Shown here: piece after piece, positions 1 to 9,700 of the stretch
Layout: the number at the start of each line of letters is the position of its first letter
How positions within the stretch are numbered: position 1 is the first letter of the stretch
Assembly (NCBI GenBank): GCA_964542475.1
Contig: CAZIUL010000022.1
Span: 3,042 to 67,041 of the forward strand
Direction of reading: 5' to 3'
Length of the DNA stretch: 64,000 bases
Source: CAZIUL01 sp964542475
GTDB taxonomy: Bacteria; Planctomycetota; B15-G4; CAYZWU01
Position numbers and translations under genes: made by a program
The notes under the pieces: model-generated
Database searches by the model: none
What the model saw: the letters and a program-made list of their open reading frames with translations, nothing else
Told to the model about the DNA's origin: nothing

Positions 1-1121
1 TAGAACAGGTTCCCGATGCGCACACCCCCGTGGACCCTGACGTACTTTCCGTCGTCGTCCTTGGTGAACTGCGCGCCCTCTGAGTTCGTGTACACGCCCC
101 GGACCTCGAACTCGAGCACCTTTCCGTCCGCGTACTTGAACGATGCGTTCTGGGTGTTCGGTGTTTCCTGCGCCGAGTCAAAGGCAAAGTAGCCGCCGTC
201 CGAGTAGATCCGTTTCGGGTGCTCGCTCTCGCCCAGCCCCCAGCGCGCGATGTCGAACTGGTGCGGCCCCTGGTTGCCTATGTCGCCGCACCCGTAGTCC
301 CAGTGCCAGTGCCAGTTGTAGTGGAAGCGGTTGTGGTTGAAAGGTCTGTCAGGAGCCGGACCGATCCAGAGGTCGTAGTCCACGCCTTTCATGTAGTCGC
401 TGTCCAGGGAGGCGCCTTTTTTCCCGCTTACGTAGTAATCGTAGCCGCCCGCGCCGTAACCGTCAGGGCAGCGTCCCAGCGAATCTCTTGGTTTGAAGCA
501 CAGCCCGCGCGCCATGTAGACCTCTCCTATTCCGCCGTCGTGCAAAAACCTCATTGCCTTGCGAACGTTCTTGTTGGAGCGGTTCTGGAAGCCGACAGCC
601 ACGAGGCAGCCGTACTTGCGGGCCGCTTCCACCATCTTCCTGCCCTCCCACACGTTGTGGGAGCAGGGCTTTTCCACGTACACATGCTTGTTGTGTTGGC
701 AGGCCCATATCGTTGCCAGGGAGTGCCAGTGGTTGGGCGCTGCAATGGCCACAGCGTCGATTTCCTTGTCATCGAGCACTTTTCGCAGATCCTGCTCAGT
801 GCCGGGAGCCGTGCCCTGTTTCTTTTCCAGCTCTTTCACGCGGGACTCGAAGAGGTTTGTGTCCGCGTCCACCAGGGTTTTTATGTGCACGTTCTCGATT
901 CCTGCGAACCCGTGCGCAAGGCCCATGCCCCTGCTGCGAATCCCGATGACCGCCATGTTGATCCTGTCGTTGGCTCCGATGACCCTTGCCTTGCCGGGGG
1001 CTGTCCTTGGTGCGGCGTAGGAGGTCATGCCCGCGGCTGCCACGATGCCCGCGGCTGCCTGTGTGCCCCTGATCAGGAAATCGCGGCGCGATGGTTTGTT
1101 TGTGGGAGTCTCTGCTGTCAT
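1..1121 (-). CDS. Tat-exported Gfo/Idh/MocA family oxidoreductase (partial, C-terminus outside window)
   Basis: This is an NAD(P)-dependent oxidoreductase of the Gfo/Idh/MocA family, probably acting on a sugar or sugar derivative outside the cytoplasm. I translated the minus strand: the protein opens with a twin-arginine motif SRRDFLIRG (residues 11-19) followed by an Ala/Gly-rich hydrophobic stretch, then a Rossmann-like NMAVIGIRSRGMG and the family hallmark VYVEKPCSH. A Trp/His-rich part (FHYNWHWHW) follows, typical of the secreted members of the family. The start has a strong AGGAGG 9 bases upstream, and that ribosome site overlaps the stop of the DUF1080 gene, so the two are co-translated. 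About 373 codons are visible and the end is lost at the window edge. The exact substrate cannot be told. Confidence 0.9.
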   Translation of the reverse strand, partial: MTAETPTNKPSRRDFLIRGTQAAAGIVAAAGMTSYAAPRTAPGKARVIGANDRINMAVIGIRSRGMGLAHGFAGIENVHIKTLVDADTNLFESRVKELEKKQGTAPGTEQDLRKVLDDKEIDAVAIAAPNHWHSLATIWACQHNKHVYVEKPCSHNVWEGRKMVEAARKYGCLVAVGFQNRSNKNVRKAMRFLHDGGIGEVYMARGLCFKPRDSLGRCPDGYGAGGYDYYVSGKKGASLDSDYMKGVDYDLWIGPAPDRPFNHNRFHYNWHWHWDYGCGDIGNQGPHQFDIARWGLGESEHPKRIYSDGGYFAFDSAQETPNTQNASFKYADGKVLEFEVRGVYTNSEGAQFTKDDDGKYVRVHGGVRIGNLF

Positions 1122-1133
1122 GAACTTTTCCTC

Positions 1134-1886
1134 CTAATGAATCGGCGATGCGTGCTGCACCGCCCGCTGTTTCGATTGGACAGGAACTATCCGGATGTTT
1201 CTGAACCGCACCTCGTTGCCGTGGTCCTGGAGCAGGATGGGGCCGGGCTCAGGCCCTTCGGGTTTGCCGACCCCGGTCTTGCTCGTAAGCTCCACGTTGT
1301 TATGGATCACGGCGTTGTTGTGCAGAACGGTTATACGCGCGTTTTCAACTTTCTTCCGGCTGTCCCCTTCTCCAGAGTACCTTGGCGAGCGGAACGTTAT
1401 GTCGAAGCTCTGCCACTCCCCGGATTTCTTCGAGACGTTTACATCGGGCGCCTTTGCCCTGTAGAGCGCTCCGCAGTCCCAGTTTTCGAGCTTGACACCG
1501 AACGAGTCGAGAATCTGAACCTCGTAGCGGCGTTGCAAATAGATGCCGCTGTTCCCGCGGTTTCCGCGGCTTTTTCCCTGCTCGATCGGCGGGAGCACCG
1601 GCACCATGAACTCCACGTGCAGGGAGAAATCCCTGTACATCTGCCTGGTCATGATGCTTCCGGATCCCGGAACAACCTTCATGGTATCACCGTCTTCGAT
1701 CTCCCAGCGGATATCTCCTCCCTTTTCAGCAATCCAGTGCGAGAACCCGGTGCCGTCGAAGAGAACGATCTCGCTTTTGGGCAATGCTTCAGGAGCGGGC
1801 GGCGTGCAAACGGAATGGGAGGGGTGACAACAGCCTGCAAGCAGGGATAAGATCGCCAGGATTCCGAAAAAGAAGATTCTGGTCAT
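1134..1886 (-). CDS. DUF1080 (3-keto-disaccharide hydrolase domain) lipoprotein
   Basis: A 250-residue exported protein made of one DUF1080 domain (Pfam 3-keto-disaccharide hydrolase, a concanavalin-like beta sandwich). The N-terminus is a lipoprotein signal with lipobox LAGC (Cys19), so the protein should be membrane-anchored in the envelope. Family signatures are the start IVLFDGTGFSHW, the central RGNRGNSGIYLQRRYEVQI and the C-terminal ILLQDHGNEVRFRNIRI. Some members hydrolyse 3-keto-glycosides, and Gfo/Idh oxidoreductases can make the 3-keto form, so its coupling to the downstream oxidoreductase (12 bases apart) fits a two-step oxidise-then-cleave route for glycosides. That pairing is inference from family knowledge; the substrate is unknown. 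Confidence 0.9.
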   Translation of the reverse strand: MTRIFFFGILAILSLLAGCCHPSHSVCTPPAPEALPKSEIVLFDGTGFSHWIAEKGGDIRWEIEDGDTMKVVPGSGSIMTRQMYRDFSLHVEFMVPVLPPIEQGKSRGNRGNSGIYLQRRYEVQILDSFGVKLENWDCGALYRAKAPDVNVSKKSGEWQSFDITFRSPRYSGEGDSRKKVENARITVLHNNAVIHNNVELTSKTGVGKPEGPEPGPILLQDHGNEVRFRNIRIVPVQSKQRAVQHASPIH

Positions 1887-1994
1887 CCGGGTGTCCTTTC
1901 CTTTATACGTGTATCAGACCGGTTGAGGTTATGCTCTCGGGAAGGGGTGGTCAAGGTTTATCAGGAAGGGATCGATCTCCGATTTCGATACCGA

Positions 1995-2026
1995 ACCGGA
2001 GGATAACCACAGGGGATTTTCCCTAC
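1995..2026. repeat. Interspersed repeat family D (CGGAGGGCAACCACAGGGG type), diverged short copy
   Basis: A diverged copy of a short unit seen again at 25626, 28397 and 33523: ACCGGAGG, then AACCACAGGGGATT, then CCCTAC. The core AGGGGA/TCCCCT can pair as a small hairpin. It lies between the HAD phosphatase stop and the DUF1080 gene start. Confidence 0.6.
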
Positions 2027-2030
2027 CGAA

Positions 2031-2816
2031 TCACCCTGAAACGATTTGAGCGGCCAGCTCGGAAAAACCGGCGCCTGAACAGCCCCTGGTGATGAATGAA
2101 GGACCATGTTTTAGTGAGACGGCGAACTCCATCACGTTGGCAACACCCACGCTGTTTTCGAAGAAGCAAAAAAGCGGTTCGTCGTTGGGGGAGTCGCCGA
2201 TGAACGCAAAGGAGCTGTTCGCCTCGGAAAGGTCCATGCCGAGCTCCTGTTTGACGAAGAGGTCCATCGCGGTGAGCTTGTCGTAGTCGCCGAACCAGCC
2301 GTTCACATGGATCGAGCTGACCTTCGCGCTTGCCCCGTGCCTCTCGAAGATCTTCACGATGCGGTCCACTTCGTCCGCGGGCAGGCGCTTAACATCCTCG
2401 CAAAAATCGATGGCCAGGTCGAACTCGCGCCACTGCTGGTCGCTTGCGATCCCGGCTCCGGGCACCTCTTCCAGCACCTCCTTTTTCACGGCTTCGAGCT
2501 TTTCAAGGCTCTGCTCGCGCGACCGAAGATCAGCGGTGTAGCGTTTTTCCATCCTGCCGCGCTTCAGCATGCAGTAGAATGCGCCGTTTTCTCCAACGAC
2601 CGCGTTGACCGGCCACATGCGCGCGATGTGATCGCACCACCCGGCCGGCCTGCCGGTTATGGGCACGAGCACCATGCCCGCGTTGTGAAGCTCCCACGCG
2701 GCGCTGTACGCTTGCGCCGTGATCTTGCCGTCCGTAGAGAAGGTCTCGTCGATGTCGAAAAAGAGCCCTTTAAGACCTCTCGCATCGAGCTCGGCAACCG
2801 GTCTTGGATTTTTCAT
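2031..2816 (-). CDS. HAD superfamily (type IIB, Cof-like) phosphatase
   Basis: A 261-residue cytoplasmic haloacid-dehalogenase hydrolase. The four HAD motifs are visible: motif I FFDIDETFST (residues 19-28, nucleophile and acid Asp), motif II PITGRPAG, the motif III Lys in YDKLTAMD, and motif IV FIGDSPNDEPLF. The large insert between motifs II and III, and the length, match type IIB enzymes such as sugar-phosphate or mannosyl-3-phosphoglycerate phosphatases. Its ATG overlaps the stop of the upstream symporter gene as ATGA, so it is translationally coupled to transport. I infer a role in dephosphorylating a sugar phosphate, but the natural substrate cannot be read from the sequence. Confidence 0.85.
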   Translation of the reverse strand: MKNPRPVAELDARGLKGLFFDIDETFSTDGKITAQAYSAAWELHNAGMVLVPITGRPAGWCDHIARMWPVNAVVGENGAFYCMLKRGRMEKRYTADLRSREQSLEKLEAVKKEVLEEVPGAGIASDQQWREFDLAIDFCEDVKRLPADEVDRIVKIFERHGASAKVSSIHVNGWFGDYDKLTAMDLFVKQELGMDLSEANSSFAFIGDSPNDEPLFCFFENSVGVANVMEFAVSLKHGPSFITRGCSGAGFSELAAQIVSG

Positions 2817-4648
2817 CAGAAGATTTTCTCCACTTTGTGAGTTCGCCCCGGGAGCAGCGATCCTTCCTTTGCCAGTGATGAAGAAACACGGATCACATCA
2901 CCGTCCGAATGGAGGCCCGTGATCTTTGTGTGTACCGAACGGAGCCCCCCGAGCCACCACCTCTTGTCCGAAAGGTAGATCATGTCACCTTCGTCCGCGC
3001 AGAGGCGGCGAAGCATCCCATCGGCGAGGGAAACGCCCTCGATCTCCTCCACAACCTCGATACGGGATGTGACCGGTTTGCCCGGGGTTTCGTTCAGCTT
3101 CCCGCCCTTGAACCTTTCCATGCCTTTCCTGATCGAACCGATCACGAGCCCCTCGATCTCTTTGTACGGCTTTGGCCTGGTGAAACAGGTGACAGCCAAG
3201 GCAATGGCCAGAGCCGCGGCCAGCCCGAACAGGGCGCGCATGAACTTGAACCCTCCGCCCGGATCCACGCCGTGGCCGAACGGGGTTATCAAGACCGGGA
3301 ACGCAATGGAGAGCGCCACCACGGCAGCCCCTCCGGTGATCGTCCAGAAGGCTGCCTTTGGCGTGTAGCGCTTCCAGAACGCGCCTAACACGATGGCCAC
3401 GACCATTGGCGGGGTGACAGTGGCCGTGAAAGCTCCGTGCGCCGTGTAGATCGATTTGAACGACGCGAAAAGCGGGACGAGCGCGATACCGAACCCGGCC
3501 GCGGAGAGCGATACTATCCGGGCGACCTTGAGGTAGTGCGAGTCAGCGGCCTTCGGCTTGAAATAGGGTTTGTAGATGTCGTTGACTGTAACCGCCGAGA
3601 CAGCGTTGATCAGTGTGTCCACCGTGGACATCAGGGCCGCGGTGAGCGCTGCCATGACAAAGCCGAAAAGCCCGGGCACGCAGACCTGTTGTGCAACATC
3701 CACGAAAACCCGGTCCGCGCTCGTGTCAGCCGGAAGGATCCCGAGGGTTACCATGGAGCGCCCGAGCCAGCCCGCGTTTGCGATGGCCAGCGTTGCAAGC
3801 GGCATAAGAACGATGAGAAGGACTGAAAACGCCTTTTTCCCCTCCTTCACGCTTTTCAGCGATAAGAAGCGCAGTATGAAACCCTGGTTCATCATGTAGA
3901 GGGCGATGTTGTTGGCGACCCCGTCCTGCCAGAAGATCCCGCTGAAGTGGAACGAGTGCGGTTCGTTGAACGATGCAAACGGCAGCTTGTGGCCCGCGGG
4001 AAGCCCGGACCAGAAAGCGTCGAGGCCGCCGACCGCGTGGAGCCCTAGGCCTAACAGGAGAAGCCCGGCAACGAGAAGGATCACGCCCTGCGCGAGGTCG
4101 GTCATGATCACCGATGTCTGGCCGCCCGCAGCCACGTAGAGCGCGCAGATTACAGCCACGACCACGGCGGACCAGAAAACGTCGTAGCCCAGAAGAGCGT
4201 TGATCGCCACTCCCATGGTGTACAGGTTGATCCCTATGTATCCCAGCATGTAGACCATGATCATGATCGTTGCCACGACCCTGGTTTTGGAATCGAAACG
4301 TTTCTGGAAGTACTCGGGCACGCTCGCGCACCTGGAGAAGTAGATTATGGGGAACCAACCGAACAGCAGCAGGCTCATCACGATCCAGTCGTTCAGGTAG
4401 GACATGCTGGACGAGAGGCCGTAGTTGAACCCGGCGGCCGAGTACTTGATGAAGCTGTACGAGCCCACGATGGATGCCACGTAACTGAACGCCACCAGCC
4501 ACCATGAGAAGCGCTGCCCCCCGAAGAAGAAGTCCTTTGTGGACTTGGTGAACCGTGCGAAGAGCGCGCCGAACGTGAAGATTGCCGCGAAGTACCCGAT
4601 AACGATGAAGTAGTCGAGTCTGGTTCCGGCGATGGTCGCGGTCTCCAC
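2816..4648 (-). CDS. Sodium:solute symporter (SSS family) with long cytoplasmic tail
   Basis: A 610-residue inner-membrane transporter of the SSS family, which co-transports sodium with sugars, carboxylates or similar solutes. The N-terminal segment LDYFIVIGYFAAIFTFG, the early FFFGGQRFSWWLVAFSYVAS and the SVPEYFQKRF loop are family hallmarks; roughly 13-14 hydrophobic segments follow to about residue 500. The last ~110 residues are soluble (YKEIEGLVIGSIRKG through KITGLHSDGDVIRVSS), longer than in most members and of unknown function. The start is GTG. Its ribosome site GGAGGA overlaps the end of the preceding small membrane gene, and its stop overlaps the HAD gene. Context suggests uptake of a sugar that the neighbouring enzymes process; the solute is not predictable. 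Confidence 0.9.
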   Translation of the reverse strand: METATIAGTRLDYFIVIGYFAAIFTFGALFARFTKSTKDFFFGGQRFSWWLVAFSYVASIVGSYSFIKYSAAGFNYGLSSSMSYLNDWIVMSLLLFGWFPIIYFSRCASVPEYFQKRFDSKTRVVATIMIMVYMLGYIGINLYTMGVAINALLGYDVFWSAVVVAVICALYVAAGGQTSVIMTDLAQGVILLVAGLLLLGLGLHAVGGLDAFWSGLPAGHKLPFASFNEPHSFHFSGIFWQDGVANNIALYMMNQGFILRFLSLKSVKEGKKAFSVLLIVLMPLATLAIANAGWLGRSMVTLGILPADTSADRVFVDVAQQVCVPGLFGFVMAALTAALMSTVDTLINAVSAVTVNDIYKPYFKPKAADSHYLKVARIVSLSAAGFGIALVPLFASFKSIYTAHGAFTATVTPPMVVAIVLGAFWKRYTPKAAFWTITGGAAVVALSIAFPVLITPFGHGVDPGGGFKFMRALFGLAAALAIALAVTCFTRPKPYKEIEGLVIGSIRKGMERFKGGKLNETPGKPVTSRIEVVEEIEGVSLADGMLRRLCADEGDMIYLSDKRWWLGGLRSVHTKITGLHSDGDVIRVSSSLAKEGSLLPGRTHKVEKIF

Positions 4649-4651
4649 TCA

Positions 4652-4849
4652 TCATCCTCCAAGGGCAAGAACGTGCCACGCAAGGTGGCCGGAAAAGTAG
4701 AACAGGAAGATGAAGGCCAGGGCGAGCGCGGTTGCCCGGTCCTCGGCGCGTTTCCACGAGTAGCTGCCGGATTGCCAGGCAAGCACTAAGCCGGCAAGGA
4801 ACACGAGCCCACCGACAACGTACTGGTAGACGAGACATTCCAGGTTCAC
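4652..4849 (-). CDS. Small two-helix membrane protein coupled to the SSS symporter
   Basis: A 65-residue protein with two predicted membrane helices (residues ~10-24 and ~43-60) separated by a short charged loop SWKRAEDRA. It starts with GTG, preceded by GGAG seven bases upstream, and its stop lies three bases before the GTG of the symporter, whose ribosome site is inside this gene's last codons. That arrangement makes a spurious ORF unlikely. Small membrane proteins of this size precede other SSS transporters (YjcH/DUF485 before ActP, YhdT/DUF997 before PanF). This may be an analogous accessory subunit, although I cannot assign it to either family. Confidence 0.75.
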   Translation of the reverse strand: MNLECLVYQYVVGGLVFLAGLVLAWQSGSYSWKRAEDRATALALAFIFLFYFSGHLAWHVLALGG

Positions 4850-4979
4850 ACGCGCGCTCCAGGCATCAGGGAAATGGACCAGCTAACAAGCGCTGTGCTT
4901 TGACTTTAACGGGTGTAAAGGAGGCTGTCAAGAAAGCGGCGAAAGGCCGGGCGAAGTGCGCTCATCCGATTTGGCGCTC

Positions 4980-5035
4980 GGAGGGACGGCTTCCACGCCG
5001 TCCTCTTCCGGACGGGAAGAAACATGGCCCTCCAT
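4980..5035. repeat. Interspersed repeat family B: GGACGGCTTCCACGCCGTCC hairpin copy 1
   Basis: A 56-bp unit beginning GGAGGG and ending CCCTCCAT. It contains a perfect short hairpin (GGACGGC/GCCGTCC around TTCCAC) and an outer GGAGGG/CCCTCC pairing. The same unit with six or so substitutions is at 13991-14047. It sits just past the 3' end of nothing on the plus strand and between two minus-strand genes. The rest of 4850-5102 shows no gene. Confidence 0.85.
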
Positions 5036-5102
5036 GACGCAATTTACCTTTATCGGGCGAGGAAGACAATTGATCGCCCGTGATTTGATTTCCTGTTCGT
5101 GG

Positions 5103-6449
5103 CTAAGGTGTTATTTTCCTGAGTTTGCCATTACAAACGTTGATTGCTTTTTCCTTCTTTGAGATCAAGAACTGCTTGGCCCGCGGCACGATATTCATCA
5201 CAGCGCTGACCATGCTCAACGGAAACGGATTGTAAAACCGCGGTGTGGTCAACATTTCCGACCCCTTCGTTAGGAGGCCTTTTTCTAGAGCCATGTCGTA
5301 AAGCCGAGTATGAGGATATATGCGCGCGTTTGTTACCGTTACAAACACAAGGTTCTTTTCGATCAGGGCGCATCTCACAAACAGGCCGAACATGTTCAGC
5401 AGAGACCGGACACCTGCCCCCGGCGAGTTGAGAATGAAGGAAAGACCGAACTTGGCATTGTCTATCCCTCTGAAAGTCTTGATGAGGTCATAAATGTCCT
5501 TTTCCTTGATGTTTTTTCGCAGCATCTTCAGTTCTCTGTCTGTAAAACCATCCGGCGAGAATTCAAAGTACTCACAACCGGCCTCAAGGGCTTTGTGTAT
5601 AAAATCGCTGGGAGCATGTTGTATGGCGTTCCATGCCTTCCATTTGACATCTAGTTTTCTTTTGATCAGCTCGTCACAGATTTGCATCGCGTGATCCAAC
5701 GGAAAATTGAACACGCTGTCAGAGAAGAAAAACGTTTTCACGCCGTGTTCTTTGGCCAAATGCTCCACCTCATCCACTGTTTTGATGGGAGACCGAAGCC
5801 GGACTTTGTTGCCGACAAGATATGGATAAGTACAGTAAGTGCATCCGAATGCACACCCCCTCTTAGATTGGACTCCGACCAGGTACTCCTTTTCCATGTA
5901 TGGCGCAAAGTCGATGCGGTCCTTCGTTGGAACAGGCAATGAATCGAGATCAAGGGGATCCCGCGAACCTGAAAAAGAAACGGAGCCATCCTTTCTGTAC
6001 AAAACCCCTTTTACTGAGCCGGGGTTGTCAAGGTTATCTAGCAGCTCGGGAAATGATTCCTCTCCTTCCAGGAGAACGCCATAATCGATCTCGGCGACTT
6101 TATCCATGATCTCTTTGGCATACATCGAGAAACCCGATCCGCCCACAACGATCAAAGCCTCGGAGTTGATGGTCTTTATGGTTTTGATAAACGAAACAAA
6201 GGCGTTGAAATAGGAGAAATCGTCAAATGACTGGGTTGTATCGATGTTTCGCAAGGAAATGCCGATCACTTCCGGCACGAACTCTTCGATTACGCGCCGC
6301 AGTTCTTCCTGCATTGCCTGGTGCACATTAGGATCAAAAAACAATACATCATGATTCTTTTCTATGGCATCTGCGATATACATCAATCCCAGAGGAAGCA
6401 CACATTTTTCGTTTCTGCCCAAATATGACTGAACCAGCAGCACTTTCAT
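5103..6449 (-). CDS. B12-binding-domain radical SAM protein
   Basis: A 448-residue class B-type radical SAM enzyme. The N-terminal ~150 residues form a cobalamin-binding-like Rossmann domain (MKVLLVQSYLG, the VIGISLRNID loop, IVVGGSGFS). It is followed by the radical SAM core with its CxxxCxxC cluster motif at residues 199-206 (RGCAFGCTYCTYP). The hallmark DxHxxG of cobalamin ligation is not visible in the N-terminal domain, so cobalamin may be bound without a His ligand or not at all. I prefer the ATG at 6449 (MKVLLVQ, the usual beginning of the domain) over a GTG 27 bases upstream, which has no ribosome site. Methylation or ring rearrangement is typical of the family; the substrate is unknown. 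Confidence 0.85.
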   Translation of the reverse strand: MKVLLVQSYLGRNEKCVLPLGLMYIADAIEKNHDVLFFDPNVHQAMQEELRRVIEEFVPEVIGISLRNIDTTQSFDDFSYFNAFVSFIKTIKTINSEALIVVGGSGFSMYAKEIMDKVAEIDYGVLLEGEESFPELLDNLDNPGSVKGVLYRKDGSVSFSGSRDPLDLDSLPVPTKDRIDFAPYMEKEYLVGVQSKRGCAFGCTYCTYPYLVGNKVRLRSPIKTVDEVEHLAKEHGVKTFFFSDSVFNFPLDHAMQICDELIKRKLDVKWKAWNAIQHAPSDFIHKALEAGCEYFEFSPDGFTDRELKMLRKNIKEKDIYDLIKTFRGIDNAKFGLSFILNSPGAGVRSLLNMFGLFVRCALIEKNLVFVTVTNARIYPHTRLYDMALEKGLLTKGSEMLTTPRFYNPFPLSMVSAVMNIVPRAKQFLISKKEKAINVCNGKLRKITP

Positions 6450-6633
6450 ATCTTCGCATAATCCTATCAAATACACTGTTGGCGGTTTTTCGTGATTGGA
6501 GTGAAGAGATCTTCACAACTGCCACGCCTGAAAAAGCCGGAAACCAGAGAACAGAACATTACTGAGAGTTATACCGTATCGCCCGGGCCTTGGCTACTGG
6601 TGGAAATATCGGAGTTTGAAGGTAAAACATTAA

Positions 6634-6706
6634 CCCGCTTATTTCATACTTTTTGTCGCAAGGTGCCGTTTTCGGTGCCGCAGCAGAAGAGGATGAAATA
6701 TGCGGG
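6634..6706. repeat. Palindromic element P1: internally deleted 73-bp derivative
   Basis: This is a short form of the ~172-bp palindrome found at 33644, 39366, 60352 and 62102. It keeps both outer arms (CCCGCTTATTTCAT on the left and GATGAAATATGCGGG on the right, each with its GGTGCCG block) but lacks the ~100-bp centre. It would still fold into one hairpin of about 30 bp. Its right end touches the TGA stop of the downstream-reading PQQ-type gene with no base in between. Confidence 0.85.
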
Positions 6707-9700
6707 TCAAGGCCGCGTGACGCGTGCGCTGAAAGCCCAACCGCTTCCGGCTCTGTCGATGATCTGCAGAAGGATCGTGTTCCTGCCCTGCTTCCCCCTG
6801 ACCTCGATCGTGGTGCCTTCCCTGCTCCAGGATCTTTTTTCCTTGTGCCCGCCCACGTGCTCCCTGTTGAACCAGCACTTGAACCCGTCATCCGAACCCA
6901 CGTTCAGGAGCAGATCGCAGGGTTTGTCGAGCTTGATCTCGCAAAATGCGTACGCCGACACCTTTTTCATGGTGCCGAACACCTTCTGCAGATCGATTTT
7001 CGTCCTCGAAACAGTGCATTCCTTCCAGGCGAGCTCTTCCTTGCCAAGCATAACAGCTTTTCCAGGAGTCACAGCCTTGGAAGAATCATAGATCTCTTCA
7101 ACCGAATCCGCTCCCTCGTCCCACGGGATCGGGCCGAGAACCTGCCATTCCGTTATGTATCCGAGCTTCTCGGTTACCATTCTCCCGAGCCCGGCATCGG
7201 TGATGTCTGGAAGCACGGGGAGCGTGCTTTCGAGCGCCCGCTTCCTTTCTTCACCGTCCTTCATTTTTTCGGCGATGGCCAGGCACACCCTGACAGTGCC
7301 GTTCAAAACATCGGGCTGCACAGCTTTGTAACCGGAAAGAATGGTTTTCGAATGCTCCCAGCACGCCTTGATGTGCGGGAGCGATTTCGGGTCCGCGAAC
7401 TTCTCCATGCCGTCAAGCGCCCTCATTGTGAGCTCCGGAGCTGTCAAGCTGCTGAACACCATGTGATATTCACTGAGGATGCTGTCCTTGTACTTGTCGC
7501 CTGTTGTGAGGTGCATGGCTTCGGTTCCAGCCAGGATTTCCTCGGCACTCATCTTGCCGTTGATCTCGGCTCCCATTGTCCATGCGGCAAGGTTTTCCAC
7601 ATCCTCTCGGATCACCTCGATCCAGTTGAGCAGGGGAGCGTTCGCAGGGGAAGCTTCATCGGAGTGCGCCATGAACTCCACTACGAGGTCATTATCGATC
7701 TCTATGCCCGTGAACTCTTTGACCACTGCTTTTTTATGCGCGCCAGGGCTTTTCATCAAGTCGAACCGCTTGAGCCGCGCCTTTCCCTGGATCTTCACAT
7801 CGAAGACGCGCTGTCCGATTGAATCCGCGTCATCCGCCACAAAACCAAGCTTTACCGTGTAGATGCCGTTCGGCCTGCCCGGCAGGATCTCCCTAGTCAG
7901 CGGTATTGTCAGCTTCTCGATGCCCTTGACGCCTGACTTGAAAAGCCAGGGCTTGTCGGATCCGTCAATGGTTACCCCCTTGAAGTCGCTCTTGAACGGG
8001 CCCATCCCTTTCGCGATTTCCGCCTTGAGCTCGAAGCTCATGGCGTAGTTGTGGTATCCGATGGATGACACCACCCTGGGTCTGGGCCACGCGAGCCACA
8101 GCCTGTTTTCCCTGTCCTTCATGTCCCCTGGCGCGCCGAAGTTGACGCAGAGCCGCTTTACGGGCAGGTTGTCCCCGTGCGTTATGAACACGGTCCAGTT
8201 GCTTGTCACCTTGTCGGGCTCGGGCGCGAGCGCCACGGTGCAGCGCAGCGGAAACGAGCAGGTGCACCCGGAGCTCGCCTCGGGCATGAGCATCAGCCCG
8301 TTAGCGCTGATCATGTTGAGCCAGCATCCCGGCCTGATCCCGCCGAACAGGCTCAGCCCCCTGTCGTTTGCCAGGTCGTAGATCGCGCCCCAGTAAGAGC
8401 GGTAAAAGAGCGTGTGCGCGGATGCGGAGGTGACCGAGCAGCAGTGGCCCGGACGCAAAAACTCCCACGGCACCCGCTTCCCGCTTATAGGGTGTTCCCG
8501 GGTTTTTATCTTTCCCGTGTGAAGGTCGCAGGCCCTCGGTTCGATGATCACCTGGTCGCCCACCACGAGCGGCCTGCGCAGGTAGTTCAGCGGCCTGGAC
8601 CAGAGCATCTCTCCGGTGCTCGCGTCGAGCGCGGTGACCCTTCTCCATGTGAGCTCATGGCCCAGGAAGAAGCCGGTGTCGTGGTTGGAGAAGTGCCCGA
8701 AGAACAGCAGCACTCCGTCCGCCAACGCGCTACCCATCTTGTTGCCGCCGCACCCGCTCAGGTCCACTGCCTTCTCCCACACGACCCTGCCCGTGCCCGT
8801 GTCGAGCGCCTTGACCAGGCGCACATCCCTTTGTTCAGGGGTGAGCAGGCGGGCCTCTTCCCCTTCCTCGTACACTCCCGATTCGACGAGTGTCTCAAGC
8901 TCTTCAAGTGCGTTTGCCCGATCTTCCGGTGAGGCCCCGCCTTCCGGGAAGTAGATCGTTCCGTTGCCGAGCGAGACCGCGATGTTCGGGATATCGTTTC
9001 CGCTCTTGGCCCAAAGAGGCCTGCCTGTGTCCGCGTCCACGGCGAACAGCACATCGCCGCTCATCAGATTGCTGTTGAGCGTGTCTTTGGGGGTTTTCTG
9101 GCTGCCCCAGGATGGAAAGTCAGCAACGGGATGCCAGAAAGCTCCGTCGCGTTGGAGCTTTCTGTACAGGTCGGGGGCCGGCTCGGAATAGCTCGATCTG
9201 TACTTCTCGTAGAACGCTTCGTAGTCGCTGTCATCGCGCAGCTCCTGGGTGATCTCGTCCCCGGTCTTCCAGTCGTTCTCTTTGGTGTCCACGAACTTCT
9301 TCCACTGGGCCGCGTATTCGTTTTTCAGCGGTTTTGCCGCTGTTCCGAAAAGAGTGTCGCCTTCAGCCGCGATGTAACCCCACCGCCTAGGCTCGCCGTT
9401 TTGCGATTTTGGCAGGCCGTACTCATTAACCGTCCTGCCGGTGGCAGGGTCCAGGCGAAGGCATTTGTCGAAAGCGGCAACGTAGAGCCCCTCTTTTGTG
9501 AGCGCAAGGTTCCCGCTGTCCACATCCACCCGCACCCTGACCGCGCCCGGTATCTCCCTCTTCCAGAGAAAAGCTCCGTTGTAGGCATCGTAAGCCATCA
9601 CAACCTCTTCGCCCTGGTAGAAGATGCGCCCGTCGATCGATACGGGGCCGCACGCCCTGCCGTGGCGGTCCACGATCTGTCTTGGGCCGGGCTCGCCGTA

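Noticed and set aside
219..1850. A 543-residue plus-strand frame opposite the oxidoreductase and DUF1080 genes
   Set aside because: It is antisense to two genes with clear family motifs, has no ribosome site and no recognisable domain; GC-rich DNA gives many such shadows.
6653..7822. A 389-residue plus-strand frame inside the PQQ-type gene
   Set aside because: Antisense shadow starting in palindromic element P1; the minus-strand product has clear domains.
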